A stretch of DNA of 64,000 nucleotides from Paramyrothecium sp. XJ0827 (taxonomy: Eukaryota > Ascomycota > Sordariomycetes > Hypocreales > Stachybotryaceae): NCBI GenBank assembly GCA_020881915.1, contig JAJFPB010000011.1, positions 1,240,001 to 1,304,000 of the forward strand. Direction: 5' to 3'. The translations under genes and the position numbers were made by a program. Every line of letters begins with the position of its first letter. Within the stretch, counting starts at the first letter, position 1. The notes beneath the pieces were generated by a model. It was not told where the DNA came from. It worked only from the letters and a program-made list of their open reading frames with translations, and did not search any database. Below are positions 20,885-32,394 of this stretch, piece after piece.

Positions 20885-23800
20885 GTGGAGTGTGATTCCG
20901 ATCCAGGGGATGAAGACGAGAACGACGATAATAATTCCGTGGATGGAAGCCCTCTTCGCCATCGCTTGCCGCAGCCTTCCACACGGCCAAGGCGTGGTCG
21001 CCGTGGTCCTGCCCCTGGTACAGGAGGGCGGCCGAGACAATCTCGAAGGCAAACTCGATCGTCGAGGCCGCCACGACGGTATCGGAGTCCAGTGATGATT
21101 CCACCTGAAGAATCGGCGGTATTTCACGCACAAGACCCGGTGTGGAATGGAGATCTTGAGGCTTGCGCCTTGACTGGTCGCGACAAGGCAATCCTCCACG
21201 AGTTCTGGACAAAGCTGGACAATGACCAAATGCAGTTTTGCGGTCGATGCCAGGAGAGTTGGTTCCAGATCGATTGCGATGGCATTTGTGAGCGTTGTTA
21301 TCGAAAAGATGAGAAACGCCGCCCCGACGAGCCGTATTTCTTCTCTGCGGATAATCAGCTCGACTTTGGCCCTGCGGTTTCTATTCGCGGTACGCGTCCA
21401 TTCTGGAACAAAAAGAGGCAGGACCTCGAGGCCCTATGCCTATAACCTTGGTTGTCCTGGTGCATTCATCACGTTTAGCCCGGCAGATTTACACTGGCGG
21501 AGTCTCTACCAGCATATGCCCCAGTATGACGACTGGCTAGCCGCCACCGAGCCGGAGAGGATGGCTCTATCGCGCCGCCTGTTGCGGCAGAACCCTCACA
21601 TTGCTGCTTTCCACTTCTACCGCCGATACACCCTCTTTCGGGATATCGTGCTAAGTAAGAAGTTCAGCATCACAGATTACTGGGATCGGTACGAATGGCA
21701 AGGCCGTGGTAGCCCACACAACCACGGCCTGTACTGGATGGATAATTGTCCAGGAGCCGACATGGAGGACGAAGCGGCTCGTGATGTATTTGCACGCACA
21801 TGGGGATTCCACGTCACTGCCATTAACCCTGAGCCGAGTAGGACTATGCCTCAGGGTGAGGGTAATCCCCTGAGCGTGGATCCCCTGAGCATAGAGATGA
21901 CATTCCTGCGGCTCTCACAAATCGTCAACCGTTGCCAGCGCCACAAGTGTAATACCACGTACTGCTTGCGCGTGAGGAAGAGAACCGGTGATCTGGCGAG
22001 GGACATGGAAGGTGCCGCTGCGGATATCGAGGCGGCCAACGTTACCAATCCAGAGAGGGAGTGTCGTTTTGACTTCCCTCGTGCCTTGCGGGAGCTGGCC
22101 GCAGTGATCAGGAAGGAAGGCAGGTCGTACTACGTCTTTGAGGCGGCCCGGAATGACAGCCTCATGAATAACTTCAATCCTGCGATTATCCTAGGCTGGC
22201 TAGCCAATATCGACATATCTCCTTGCACCAGCTTACAGGCGGTTATTACGTACGCTGCGAAGTATTGCAGTAAATCTGAGAAGAAGACCGAGTCTTTCGC
22301 CAGGCTTGCAGACCAGGTCTTGCCTCACACATCGCACGTTCAGCCCCTGTTGTCCTTCTCCTCTCGCCTGATGAACAAGCTGATTGCCGAGAGAGATTAC
22401 TCGGCGCAGGAGATTTCCCATCTGCTGCTTAACATTCCGCTGCAAGAAGGCACCCGTATGGTTGTCACCGTGGACTGTCGTCCGTTAGAGCGACAGGCAC
22501 GTTCGTATCGTGTGGACGGAGATGTCAACGAGGCCATCGGCAGCTACAGGAAATATCTAGAGAGAAAGGACCAGCATGAGGATATAACCTATCTCGAATA
22601 CCTGCAATCGTACAATCTCAACACGTGGAGGAGACTCGCTGCTCAAGCGAAGAAGAGAGTCCTGTCTTACTTCCCTCGATACAAGTCTATGGAGGCCTCT
22701 TCCCAGTTTAACGACTTCTGCCGTGTTAAATTGATGATGGTTCATCCACATCGCTCTCCAGAAGAGTTGCTCGTTGTGGGCGGGCAGCGGTTCGATTCCT
22801 TCACGGCTGCGTACATGCACTGCAGACAGCACCACGATACCCATGCGGACGATCATTATGGGGAGCCAGATACAGATGAATTGACGGCAGAGGAGGATGA
22901 ATTTGAGCTTGAGGTCCATGAGGAGCCCATCGCGGAGGAGGACTGGCATGAACTCGCCCGCATGCTACCTGACCGCCCACTGGAGGAAGAGGACATCGAC
23001 ATCCTCGGCCGCCGAGACATTGACATCGATTACGATTGGACCCCTCATGTTGGGCGGTATACCGATGATGGCATTCTCAACAGCGACTACTGGAAGCAAC
23101 GCAAAGCGGAAAACACCCTTGACCTTGACGTAGATGATCAGCCATTGGAGGCTCGCGATTCCCTAAATTCAGAGCAGCGCCTGGTGTACGACACGGTGAT
23201 GGGCCACTTCCTGACCCGGGATCCCTCCCAATTGTTACTCCATGTGGATGGCGGAGGCGGCACTGGCAAGTCATACCTCATTAACCTGCTCTCGGCGCAC
23301 CTCCAAGCCGCGACACGGGGAGGGGGACACCTGTTTGGCGTGCTGCGCCCACGGGCGTCGCGGGAAACCAGATATCGGGCACTACCTTGCACTCCCTGTT
23401 ACACCTCCCAATCAACAAGGACTTCAAGACCCTGTCTCCCATTGATAAGGTCCAGCTCCAGAAGAAGCTTAAGGATATCAAGTACCTGATCATCGATGAG
23501 AAGAGCATGCTAGGGCTGCGTCAGCTATCGTGGATCGATGACCGTCTCCGCGAGGCGTTCCCGAATAAGAACGAAGAGTTCTTTGGCGGCCTGAGCATCC
23601 TGTTGGTTGGTGACTTCTTTCAGCTTCCCCCTGTGCTGCAGAAGCCGCTTTATTACGATAAAGAGGTTCAGGGAGTAGAGATCAAGGGCAGAAACGCATA
23701 TAGGCGATTCGATAAATCGGTCTTCTTGAAAGTTGTCCAGCGGCAGCGTGGCGACGATCAGGAGGCATTCCGCCTAGCTCTCGGGGAATTGCGGCTGCTT

Positions 23801-24628
23801 CAACTATCTGTGGAGTCCTGGAAGCTCCTTTCCAGCCGCGTACAGGCAAAACTAGACGATCAAGAGGTCGCAAGGTTTGTCAACGCCTTACGAGTATACG
23901 CCACTAAAGATAGGGTGAACGATTATAACCACTATCACCTCGACCGCCTCAGCCGGCCAGTCATCCAGGTCATGGCTAAGAACGTCGGCCCCGGCGCGGC
24001 TGCTGCGCCTGATGACAAGGCGGGCAACCTTGCGAAGCAGATCCCCATATGCATTGGCTCCCGTCTGATGCTGACGTCCAACCTTTGGCAGCCAGTTGGC
24101 CTCTGCAACGGCGCTCGCGGCACAGTTTACGATATCGGCTGGGCACCCGGGGCCGACCCCATCCAAGACCCTCCCTGTGCTATCATGATGGAGTTTGACA
24201 AATACAGCGGACCGGTATTCCTGACCACCGCTGATGGCAGGAAGATTGTGCCGATTCTCCCAGTGGAGAGGGACTTCCTCATCGGATCCACTCTCTGCGC
24301 TCGCACCCAGTTTCCCCTGATCGTATGCTACGCAATTACCGTGCACAAGTCACAAAGCATCACCGAAGACATGATAGTTACAGATCTGTCCTACCGGGAC
24401 TTTCAGACTGGTTTAAGCTACGTGGCTGTCTCTCGCGTGAAAACGCTCGAGGGTCTGATGTTGGATGCACCATTTGATCGCAATCACCTGGTCTACGGGT
24501 CTCCCCCGGATGGCATGAAGATGAAGATGAGGGATCAGGAGCTTAGGAAACGACAGGTGCTCACACGGAATCCGTATATATCACATAATACCAAGAATGG
24601 CCATGGCAATGGATCAGTACGTAGATAA
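20885..24628 (+). pseudogene. Helitron Rep/helicase protein, frameshifted
   Basis: The first frame (20885-about 21400) has a C-x2-C / C-x2-C cluster (CGRCQESW, CERCYRKDEKRRPDE). The second (from about 21430) carries the Helitron helicase-like Rep region: PGAFITFSPADLHW, then GRGSPHNHGLYWM (the two-histidine HUH-type motif), then ITYAAKYCSK (the paired catalytic tyrosines). The Pif1 helicase follows with GGGGTGKS (Walker A, about 23255), then a frame change near 23340-23390. Next come LIIDEKSMLG (Walker B), LLVGDFFQLPPV, ITVHKSQS and YVAVSRVKTLEGL. Between LDFGPAV and PYAYNLGCP about one typical segment is missing, so there is an internal deletion as well as two frameshifts. The protein cannot be made intact. 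Confidence 0.85.
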
Positions 24629-24684
24629 TGCAGTAGTAGGAATAGCTTCCCGGCCCGCGGACACACAGCCTTCGGCTGAGGCTA

Positions 24685-24721
24685 CCCCATGCACCCCATC
24701 GCCGCTCCAATGTGCATGGGG
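24685..24721. other. Hairpin, candidate Helitron 3-prime end signal
   Basis: A perfect 10-bp inverted repeat (CCCCATGCAC at 24685-24694, GTGCATGGGG at 24712-24721) with a 17-nt loop, followed by TGACGTAGT. Helitrons carry a short hairpin about 10 bases before a CTRR-like end. The position fits, but the terminal bases here are only similar to that consensus. Confidence 0.45.
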
Positions 24722-24735
24722 TGACGTAGTATTTT

Positions 24736-25180
24736 ATTCTGTCATTGGCATCGGTTGTACTGTATGCTAAGGCGCGATGGCTTCTCTACTTTGGCTCTCC
24801 GGTAAGACAAAGGTTCTAATATTACAGGGACTGCCTTCACGGCATCTCCTGCTTATCCGACGAGTGTGCAGACCATTTCATGATGACAACAGAAACGCGA
24901 TGACGGCAAAGCGCAGCAGCAATGGCGGGTCGAAGACAAGAAGAAATGAGGGCCGAGGAGCAGAAAGTTTGGCAGCTGCTGTCACAAAACGCCACGTGAT
25001 TTTGGGATCATAGCTGGCCCGTGCATGCACCCGCTTCCTCAGACCAATAAAAGCAGAGGTCGCCCTAGCAACGTGAGTTCGCGTGATGTCAACACTTTTT
25101 GTCGCAGCTACTGATCCTAGTTTGCATTCAATGCAAATTCATTTTATTTCCCATCGAACTAACAACGACAGCGATACCTT
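24736..25180. other. No gene; upstream region of the kinase-like gene
   Basis: A 78-codon frame at 24777-25013 has no recognisable feature. CCAATAAAAG at about 25043-25052 could be part of a promoter for the gene starting at 25181. Confidence 0.35.
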
Positions 25181-27823
25181 ATGGCCCACCAGAGGAGCGT
25201 GGGGGAGCTGGAATAGCTCCTTCAAGAGGCGGTGCAGCGCGCCGAGGAAGCGGAGAGAGAACGACAGGAGGAGCGACAACGCGCCGAGAGGGAACAGCAT
25301 CGCGCCGAGAGGGAACAGCAACGCGCCGAGAGGGAACAGCAACGAGCCGAGGAAGCGGAGAGAGAACGACAGGAGGAGCGACAACGCGCCGAGAGGGAAC
25401 AGCAACGAGCCGAGGAAGCGGAGAGAGAACGACAGGAGGAGCGACAACGCGCCGAGAGGGAACAGCAACGAGCCGAGGAAGCAGAGAGAAAACGACAGGA
25501 GGAGCGACAACGCACCGAGAGGGAACAGCAACGAGCCGAGGAAGCGGAGAGAGAACGACGGGAGGAGCGACAACGCGCCGAGAGGGAACAGCAACGCGCC
25601 GAAGCGTCAGAGGAACAAACACGACTCACGACACTTGACGAATACATTGCAGCTTGCCATGCCTCCGTTTTCTCTCGCTTCGCCATCGAAACAGATCCAA
25701 AACTGACTTCGAGGGGCCCCATCACCAATCCGCGTGACAAGTGGTGTCCTAAAAACCTCAGGCCATGGCCCGACTTCCTTGATCAACAGAAGCTCACCTT
25801 CGGTACACTCTACGATTCATTTCCTACCGAAAGCCGCATTTTCGAGAGCCGAAACTTCCTGGCCGGCTTAGGGAACAGGGTCTCTCAACGGCCGATAGCA
25901 GACGAGAAGACGCTCGAATATTTCCTACATAATAGCGTGGAGGATCCGGTTAGAGCCATCATACAACAGCTCAAACAGGTGGAAGAGGTCAGCAGGGCTT
26001 TCCAGATCGGAGATGGTGTCGTCTTTGAGAACCATCCCCATGCCCTCAGCGATGTCGCCGAAGAAGTCGTTGAGAGGGAGACCCCATCGACACCACCGCG
26101 GACGCCGGACCACCGAAGAGATCTCAACCAGCTGCGGCCGGATCAAATCTGTGTCTATCGATCCGACAATACCCTGTCTTCCCGGCGCACCATGGTTTAC
26201 GTTTCCGAGTATAAGCCGCCCCACAAGTTGACCGCTCCGCATCTTCGTCTCGGTCTCCGCGCCATGGACATCCACAGGGAAGTTGTGAACCGAAGGACGA
26301 TTCCAACTTCTATAGACCCTGACGCGCGTTTCCAGTACCACGCGGAGAAGCTGACGGCATCTGCCATCACGCAGACATATCATTACATGATCGAAAGTGG
26401 CCTTGAATATGGTCTTCTTACTACTGGCGAGGCCATTGTGTTTCTCAAAGTTGACTGGGACGAACCTGAGACTCTGTACTATCACCTAGCAGAGCCTGGT
26501 CCGGAGGTGTCGACACATCCAAACAACCTCCACATATGCACGGCTGTCGGTCAATATCTAGCGTTCACCCTTATGGCTCTCGGTTCGCCTGGAGAACGAC
26601 GGGGGAATAGGCAGGAGGAACGTCTAAAAGCTATGAAGAACTTGAAGACGTGGGCTGAGGACTTCGAATCGACATTGCGTTCTATCCCAGAAAATGAACG
26701 ATCGGCGTCATCAGACTACTCACCTGGCCATGTACCTACCACCTACAAGGATGTCGATCGGTCGCCGGCCTTGCCCCGCAAAAGGACGCGTCGAACTGCT
26801 ATGTGCCAGATTGGCGAGGCGTCGTTGAGAAAGGACGACAGGCAGGAATCATCTGATGACGAGTCGGCGCCCAGGCCACCGGACACGCCTACGCCAACCG
26901 GACCAAACACAAGACAAGGGACTAGGCGGAGCCAGCGAGTGGCGTTACGGCCGCGCGGAGGAGGCGGCGAGCAGGGTCGGCAGTACTGTACGCAGAAATG
27001 TCTCCTCGGGATGGTCAAGGGTGGTTTCCTCGACCCAAAGTGCCCGAACGCGGCACTTCACTGCAAGAGCTGTGCTCCCGCCCGCGCACGTCATCCTGTC
27101 AATCACGAGGAGTGGCTTCGCCTACTCTGGAAGCAGCTGAACCAGTCTCTCGACGACGGCATCAGGCCATTGGGGGAGGGTGGTGCGCGGGGTGTGCTTT
27201 TCCAAGTGACCCTACTTGCGCATGGCTACACCTTTGTCAGCAAGGGCACGGTGCGGGCTTTCATCAAAGATCTCGAGCACGAGGCTGCTGTCTACAAGCG
27301 TCTCAAACCAATCCAAGGCGTCAACGTGCCTGTCTTCCTGGGTGCCATTGACCTCCGATCGATGAACAAGACTTACTACTATGACCATCGGGTCTACGTG
27401 GTGCACATGACATTTTTGTCCTGGGGAGGCTGCAGCATCGACAAAGCACAGAAAACTGGCGACATAAACAGGTCACTCGAAGACGAGGCCATTCGGTCCT
27501 TGAAAGCCATGCATCGAGAGGGCGTGGTCCACAAAGATGTGCGACTTGCAAACATGTTATTCAATCCTGAGACCAACAGAGTTACGGTGATCGACTTTGA
27601 ACGGGCTTTGCTACTCAACCCGCCTCGGCGTCCGTTGGCGCAGCTGGTGCCGAACAAGCGAGCGTGGAAGTCGGAAACGATGGATGCCAAGAAGGTAACT
27701 GGTGATTCAAGCAAGCGAAGTCGGCCAAGTCAAAGCTTTTCAGAGGATATTTGGTTGGCAAAAACGGCGTTCTTAGAGTGGAATGCTGACCGATGGACAC
27801 GAGTCGCGAGAGCGCCTTGCTAG
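25181..27823 (+). pseudogene. Coiled-coil / nuclease-like / protein kinase-like protein with early stop codon
   Basis: The likely start is ATG at 25181 (MAHQRSVGELE). Codon 12 is TAG (25214-25216), after which the same frame is open for 863 codons from a GTG at 25232 to 27823. Parts in order, numbered from that GTG: a charged coiled coil built from a 63-bp repeat (1-122); a region with RPDQICVYR (about 300) and VSEYKPPHKL (about 326) that looks like a PD-(D/E)XK nuclease core; a conserved helical part (ASAITQTYHYMIESGLEYGLLTTGEA); a disordered linker; and a kinase-like domain with GGARGVLFQ (about 649), VVHKDVRLANML (HxD-x4-N, about 766) and VIDFERA (DFG equivalent, about 787). This architecture is common in Pezizomycotina proteins of unknown role. 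The nuclease reading is inference. Either the stop disables the gene or a shorter product starts downstream. Confidence 0.7.
25241..25597 (+). repeat. 63-bp coding minisatellite
   Basis: Five units built on a 63-bp period (a 42-bp part starting GCCGAGGAAGCGGAGAGAG plus a 21-bp part starting GCCGAGAGGGAACAGCA). The first unit carries two extra 21-bp parts. Units differ at only a few bases. In frame they encode the 21-residue motif with RAEEAERERQEERQ, which forms the coiled coil of the kinase-like protein. All lengths are multiples of three, so copy number can change without breaking the frame. Confidence 0.92.
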
Positions 27824-28330
27824 CAAATCTACAGTCAATCACCCCACACTTCTATTTATAAATCGTCATGTACACTAAATTGTCGTTTGCCCTCTGCCCA
27901 CTGTTTATCATTATCGCACTGACCGTGCTTAAATTGTTTTTCGTGCGGGGTATTCCATTCCGCAGAGAGTTACATTAAAGCATACAGCTAGATTACTAAC
28001 GCAGTTGTTTCCTGAGGCCGTAAAGATTATGCCCACCCTGCGACAGATGGTCTGTGCCACGCTACCCATGACCGTTTGGGAAACCCCGCATCGCTCCACC
28101 ATCTTTACGACAGCTGCTTGAGTCTGACCTTGACGACACGTCTTTCGAATGTATGTATGTCCGGAACCGTAACTAAGTACTCGAGGGAGATGACTCGCTA
28201 TCGACTCAGTGAGTTTCCAAAGCCATGGCCTGAAAATGGACATCCAAACTTACGTGATAGAAGCACCACGGGCTCGCTCACGACGCTCAGAGCATCTCCT
28301 TGGCAGTGCGAAGCCTTAGATGATGTATCG
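27824..28330. other. No supportable gene
   Basis: Region after the kinase-like gene. A 104-codon minus-strand frame at 27929-28243 shows no domain. Confidence 0.45.
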
Positions 28331-29020
28331 GACATGGATCTGATCCAATTAAAACGGGGAAAATCTAGTGACATCAGCTACCTAAGAAATTGGCTCATGA
28401 TATAAGTCCCAGCATTTTCCCTTGTTACAAAGGGCTACATTACACGTCACACATCCCTGCTTGCAATTGTACCTTTCCTGACCCGACGATTGACGCCATC
28501 TTCATCTAGCTGCCCCAAGGGGCGCCGTTTTTTCGAGCTTTGAGACCGTACACCAATTTGAACGCCTTGACAGGCCACGCAATCCGATGTTACACCTCTA
28601 TCGTCAAATTCGTGCTGCGCCAAGGGCGTAATTTCGTCCCCGGCTCGATATCTCTTCCTTGATGGGCCCGTCTTGCTGCCCGTCTGGCCCTGTGGCCTTG
28701 CCCGGCCGTACGTACGGGAAATCTCGTCAACTAAGGCGTCAAGGAACCGGCTTTGGGCCTTGTACGGCTTCCAGCTTGGCTGACCGAGCTTTTGCAATAG
28801 GAAACTATTCGTCAGGGCCACAGCAAGGAGGAAACGCCAGGTCAACGCCCGGGCCGGGCCCTGGCGCTGACGATGATTGGAATCGATGTTCGAGCGAAGA
28901 TGATCCCCAATATCTACGCCGTTCATACGATCGTTGTAATCTGCAGCTATGGACGGAATGGATAGCTGTAAGACGGGCTCGTCACCAAATCTCTGCTTTA
29001 TCGGACGACTATATGGTGTA
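28331..29020 (-). pseudogene. piggyBac-like transposase C-terminal fragment (copy 2)
   Basis: The minus strand reads MNGVDIGDHL, then LTWRFLLAVALTNSFLLQ, then WKPYKAQSRFLDALVDEI, then CVACQGVQIGVRSQS, and a cysteine-rich tail near 28460. This matches the order of the element at 8117-10384. The flank starting GGACATGGATCTGATCCAAT (about 28332) is also shared with 8154-8173 near that element's left end, so the copy includes untranslated terminal DNA but lacks the catalytic core. The YN-x-MNGVD region is the last conserved piggyBac block before the tail. Confidence 0.75.
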
Positions 29021-29304
29021 ACACGTTACCTCACGGCCTCTTCGGTTACAAGCGTACACAGAAGCAAGGTACTTTACTGTTATCAGCAGCACACACACGT
29101 CTATCATGCGTACAGGGGGTCTGCATCACCGTCAAGAGATATATACGTTTTCAGGGGTGGCGACAACCGTGCAGATCCCGCCCAGTTGGTGCAATGGACC
29201 CTCGATGCATACGCGCATTTTTTTTTGGATGTTTTCGGATGGACTTGGAAGTGGCATGCCATAACCCTGCCTAAAGTGCTACTTATCGATCAAACCGCCA
29301 CTCG
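29021..29304. other. No supportable gene
   Basis: A plus-strand frame of 145 codons crosses here (28949-29386) but runs over the piggyBac fragment boundary and the end of the minus-strand gene, so it is unlikely to be real. Confidence 0.4.
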
Positions 29305-30002
29305 TCAGGCGGCAGTCGTCTTAACATGGCCCGCCAAATCCTCTTTTGGAAATTCCTCACATACATCAAGGCGTTCAGCCTCTTGAGCAATCTGCTCCGG
29401 CTCAAAGTCTGCCAGAAAACGCTCTCCATGCCATCGCAGGGATTCACCAGTCTCTCTCCATTCCTTCACATCAAACTTCGATCGAACGGTCGCTATACCG
29501 TGGTCTAGCTCCATGAGACCTAGGTTCATAGCGTCCTGTGAGCGGAATAAACACAATATACCACCCAGTGTTATGAGAGTGTCGATAAGCCGTCGTTCCA
29601 TCGTGCTCTCTTGAAAGATGTTTGGATAAACATCCTTGAGCGAACGGTATGAGTAGCATCCAGGTGGGATCTTGAAAGGCTCTATCATCCGCTCCGGCTC
29701 GATTAAGGCACGAAGTAAACGCGTCCAGAAGGTTCTGCTCTGCAAAGGCTGGAAGGGTTCGGCCGGGAGATTGATGGCATATATGGATATAAGGTCTGGA
29801 GTGCAGTAAGCCCTGAGGTCCAGGGCCGGAGAAACAATATTTCTTTGAAAATGCGGCTCAATATGGCTTGGCTTGTAATACACTATATGAGCAAAGAGTT
29901 GGTACTCATATCTCTCTTCGGGAAGGGTATATGCAGGCCCCAGAGTGTTACAAGCTCTTCTTCTTGGCCAGCAATGATGCTAGTTGTAGTTGGTAAAGCC
30001 AT
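29305..30002 (-). pseudogene. Unrecognised fungal protein, one frameshift
   Basis: A frame starting with ATG at 30002 (MALPTTTSIIAGQEEELVTLW) runs to a stop near 29885. The neighbouring frame continues at once with VYYKPSHIEPHFQRNIV and stays open for 192 codons to 29305. The join needs a one-base change near 29884-29890. The body contains DLRAYCTPDLISIYAINLP, a WTRLLRALIEPER segment and FDVKEWRETGESLRWH. There is no signal peptide or membrane segment, and I do not recognise a characterised domain. The good start context and continuous sense across the break suggest a recently broken real gene or a base error. Confidence 0.5.
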
Positions 30003-31220
30003 TGTAGTAGTGGAGTTGTGATAATAGAAGATGAATGGAAGTCACGGATGCTCACCAGGCGCAGGGCTACAAGGCCTTCAAATATGTCACTTATCTCATC
30101 GGCCTTGTCTTACCGGGTTTAGCATGCCTGACTCCAACGAGATGTCACATCGTGGGGCTAAGATTCACCAAATCAACCGAGTTGCGGTGATATTCGTACT
30201 TCAGCTAGCCCCAGGCGGGAGAGGATGATGTCGAGATGATTGCAGGATTTAGGCTTGCATTTGACCAGGGCCGCGGTCATGGCCAAGCTAGGCTAAGGCA
30301 CTTCCACTCCATGCCGGACCTTGTGGCCGGCGGCGAGTATCCCTGCAGCTTCGTCCAAATCAACGCCACCTGCAGCTTAACCACCGCGGTCAAGGTCAGG
30401 TTGTATGGACGCAAAAAGCTCCCTGTGGCTTGAGACTCACTTTCTCACGAAGCCAGACGTTCTTGGCCAAGTACGCAATTGGGGCTTCATCTTGGGACAC
30501 AAAAAGAATTAATGAACTTATTGTTGAGTTAGCCTAAAGTACATCTTGTATCGGAGGTACAAGGCGCTCTTCCCGTGGCGTACATCTGGCAGATGTTCCA
30601 CAGACCCGAAAAGGGACCGCTACGAGTCCGAAAATGGACTGCGCGACCGCAACACATGCACTATGCCTGTATGACGCCAACATATGTCATTACCCCTCAT
30701 CATCGTGATACTGCCAACTTCAACCAACCGCATGCTTATCGCAACGAGCGCAAAAATGTTTTAGGTCCCAAATGTTGTTTCATGCAAGATGCTTTGTATG
30801 CGTCAGAAGATTAGAGTAGTTGATGAATGGTAGTGGAACGTCTGGCGTCGCTCCCTAGTAATCCCACATGTCACCCACTTCAGTGGTGTTGGTACAGTCG
30901 AATCACATGGCGCCCTCTTGTCATCGTCGATTCCTTTCAACAGGCAAAGCACCCTGCAGAATGGTAATCGTGGCATCAGCTCTCTGCCAGTTGCAATTGC
31001 AGTATGTGATTCAGACCCCACTTGCGACTGGCCTCAATACTCCGGTAGCACCACACACCTTGACAATTCGTTGGTCTTAGTTATCACAATCCGAGCATGT
31101 CTCACCACCCACATAGGTCTCTTGACCTTAGCCAGAGGAAATGTAAACCCAGCGAATTGCCTTCTATCTGGTCGAATTTGCGGCTGAGTCAACGTGTCTA
31201 CCCCTCATGTGCCATGTCTC
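30003..31220. other. No supportable gene
   Basis: About 1.2 kb with only short scattered frames (65-89 codons) on both strands and no domains, signal peptides or splice-supported models. It ends at the target duplication CATGTCTC (31213-31220) of the hAT-A derivative. Confidence 0.5.
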
Positions 31221-32080
31221 CAGTGAAGTAAATAGTGCAAAATACGGTATACGATATTTTTTCAACGCCACACTGCACTGGATTGTTTAGGAATTCGGTG
31301 CACTGCACGGCATACGGTATTCCACTATATTTAAGCAATATCGTATCGTAATATCATATCGCACGGCGTGCGAAGAGCCGCATGGCCTAAGCATAAAACT
31401 AACCAAATTGAGTAAGGTTGAGGCTCAAGATAGTCTCACGGACCCTAACAAGATGAAGCCATTCACAGCCAACATATAAGATTATACTATTGCCAGATAA
31501 CGAGAACGCTCGGGAAAACGTTTTCCTAGACCTCGCTCGCGTATGTTAAGGGTTTACTTAAGCTACATTATTGACTAATTTAACGTCACTCCTATTGCTT
31601 AGGTGTGAGAATGAAATAGGTAGATCTAGAGGTCAAAAGAAAACTCCACAGATTCGAGCATTATGAGTTTGAATTGTTTGCATACTATCTATTGCTCGTA
31701 ATATCAGGTATAATGTTAGAAGACCCTGCTGTTCCTCTTCTCCAATGATAGCTGTATCCAAGACAAGCGCAACGTCGTCAACCCAAGCCAAGTTGTGAGT
31801 CTTCGACCAGGACTTTATGCACTCAATTGCCTCGATTATATCAATCCCTAACCTGTTCCTGCGATCTTGGAGGCATATATGGGGAGAGTCCTCGTATTAC
31901 TCGTATTACATAGTACTTGCACTATATTTGATATCATATTTATACGATATTTGAACGACCATGCACTGTATTACACGGTTTCCGGTGTTGCTTGCACTGC
32001 ACGGTATAAAAATACCGTGCAGGCAATACGATATTGAATATGATATTGTCTTATTTACGGCCACACTATTTACTTCACTG
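31221..32080 (-). mobile_element. hAT-A internal deletion derivative with 8-bp target duplication
   Basis: An 860-bp element with the same CAGTGAAGTAAATAGTG termini as the long copies, in the orientation of copy 1. About 650 bp match the left end of copy 1 (3623 to about 4272) and about 205 bp match its right end. The central 2.5 kb, with most of the transposase, is missing. The octamer CATGTCTC flanks it on both sides (31213-31220 and 32081-32088), a textbook hAT duplication. Several base differences from the long copies show it is older. It would need transposase in trans. Confidence 0.95.
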
Positions 32081-32394
32081 CATGTCTCTTGTGCCATCCT
32101 CCATGATCATTCTTGCCTTTTCAAGGCCACCAGCAGTCACAGATAGGACTGGTGTCCGCCCAGTCATCTAAAGCCGCCCAGCATCTTGTCCCTGCGCAGC
32201 CCCCGTCGATGGAGGAGGAGAAAGGAAGGTCAGGAATGGTGGTCTGGTACTCTCACGTCGCACCACGACTTGACTGTGTATATAACAACAAACGCTTTTA
32301 ACACTCAGTTTCCGAAAGCACGTGGCTACCAAGTTCATGACTGCAGTCGACTTGTGTGGTTGACTGACGTTCACACCGCAAATGACGGCAAGGG

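Larger units (their letters stand above)
20154..24735 (+). mobile_element. Degenerate Helitron
   Basis: The region encodes the Rep and Pif1-type helicase parts of a Helitron protein in three frames, and ends near a hairpin at 24685-24721. The 5-prime end (normally TC) could not be placed. The left limit given is only the hAT-A boundary, and 20154-20700 holds a proline/serine-rich frame without a domain. Helitrons move by rolling-circle replication and leave no target duplication, so exact limits need comparison with other copies. Confidence 0.75.

Noticed and set aside
25099..25740. Several long frames on both strands over the 63-bp repeat
   Set aside because: The repeat length is a multiple of three and the composition lacks stops in other frames; only the frame continuing to 27823 has domains.
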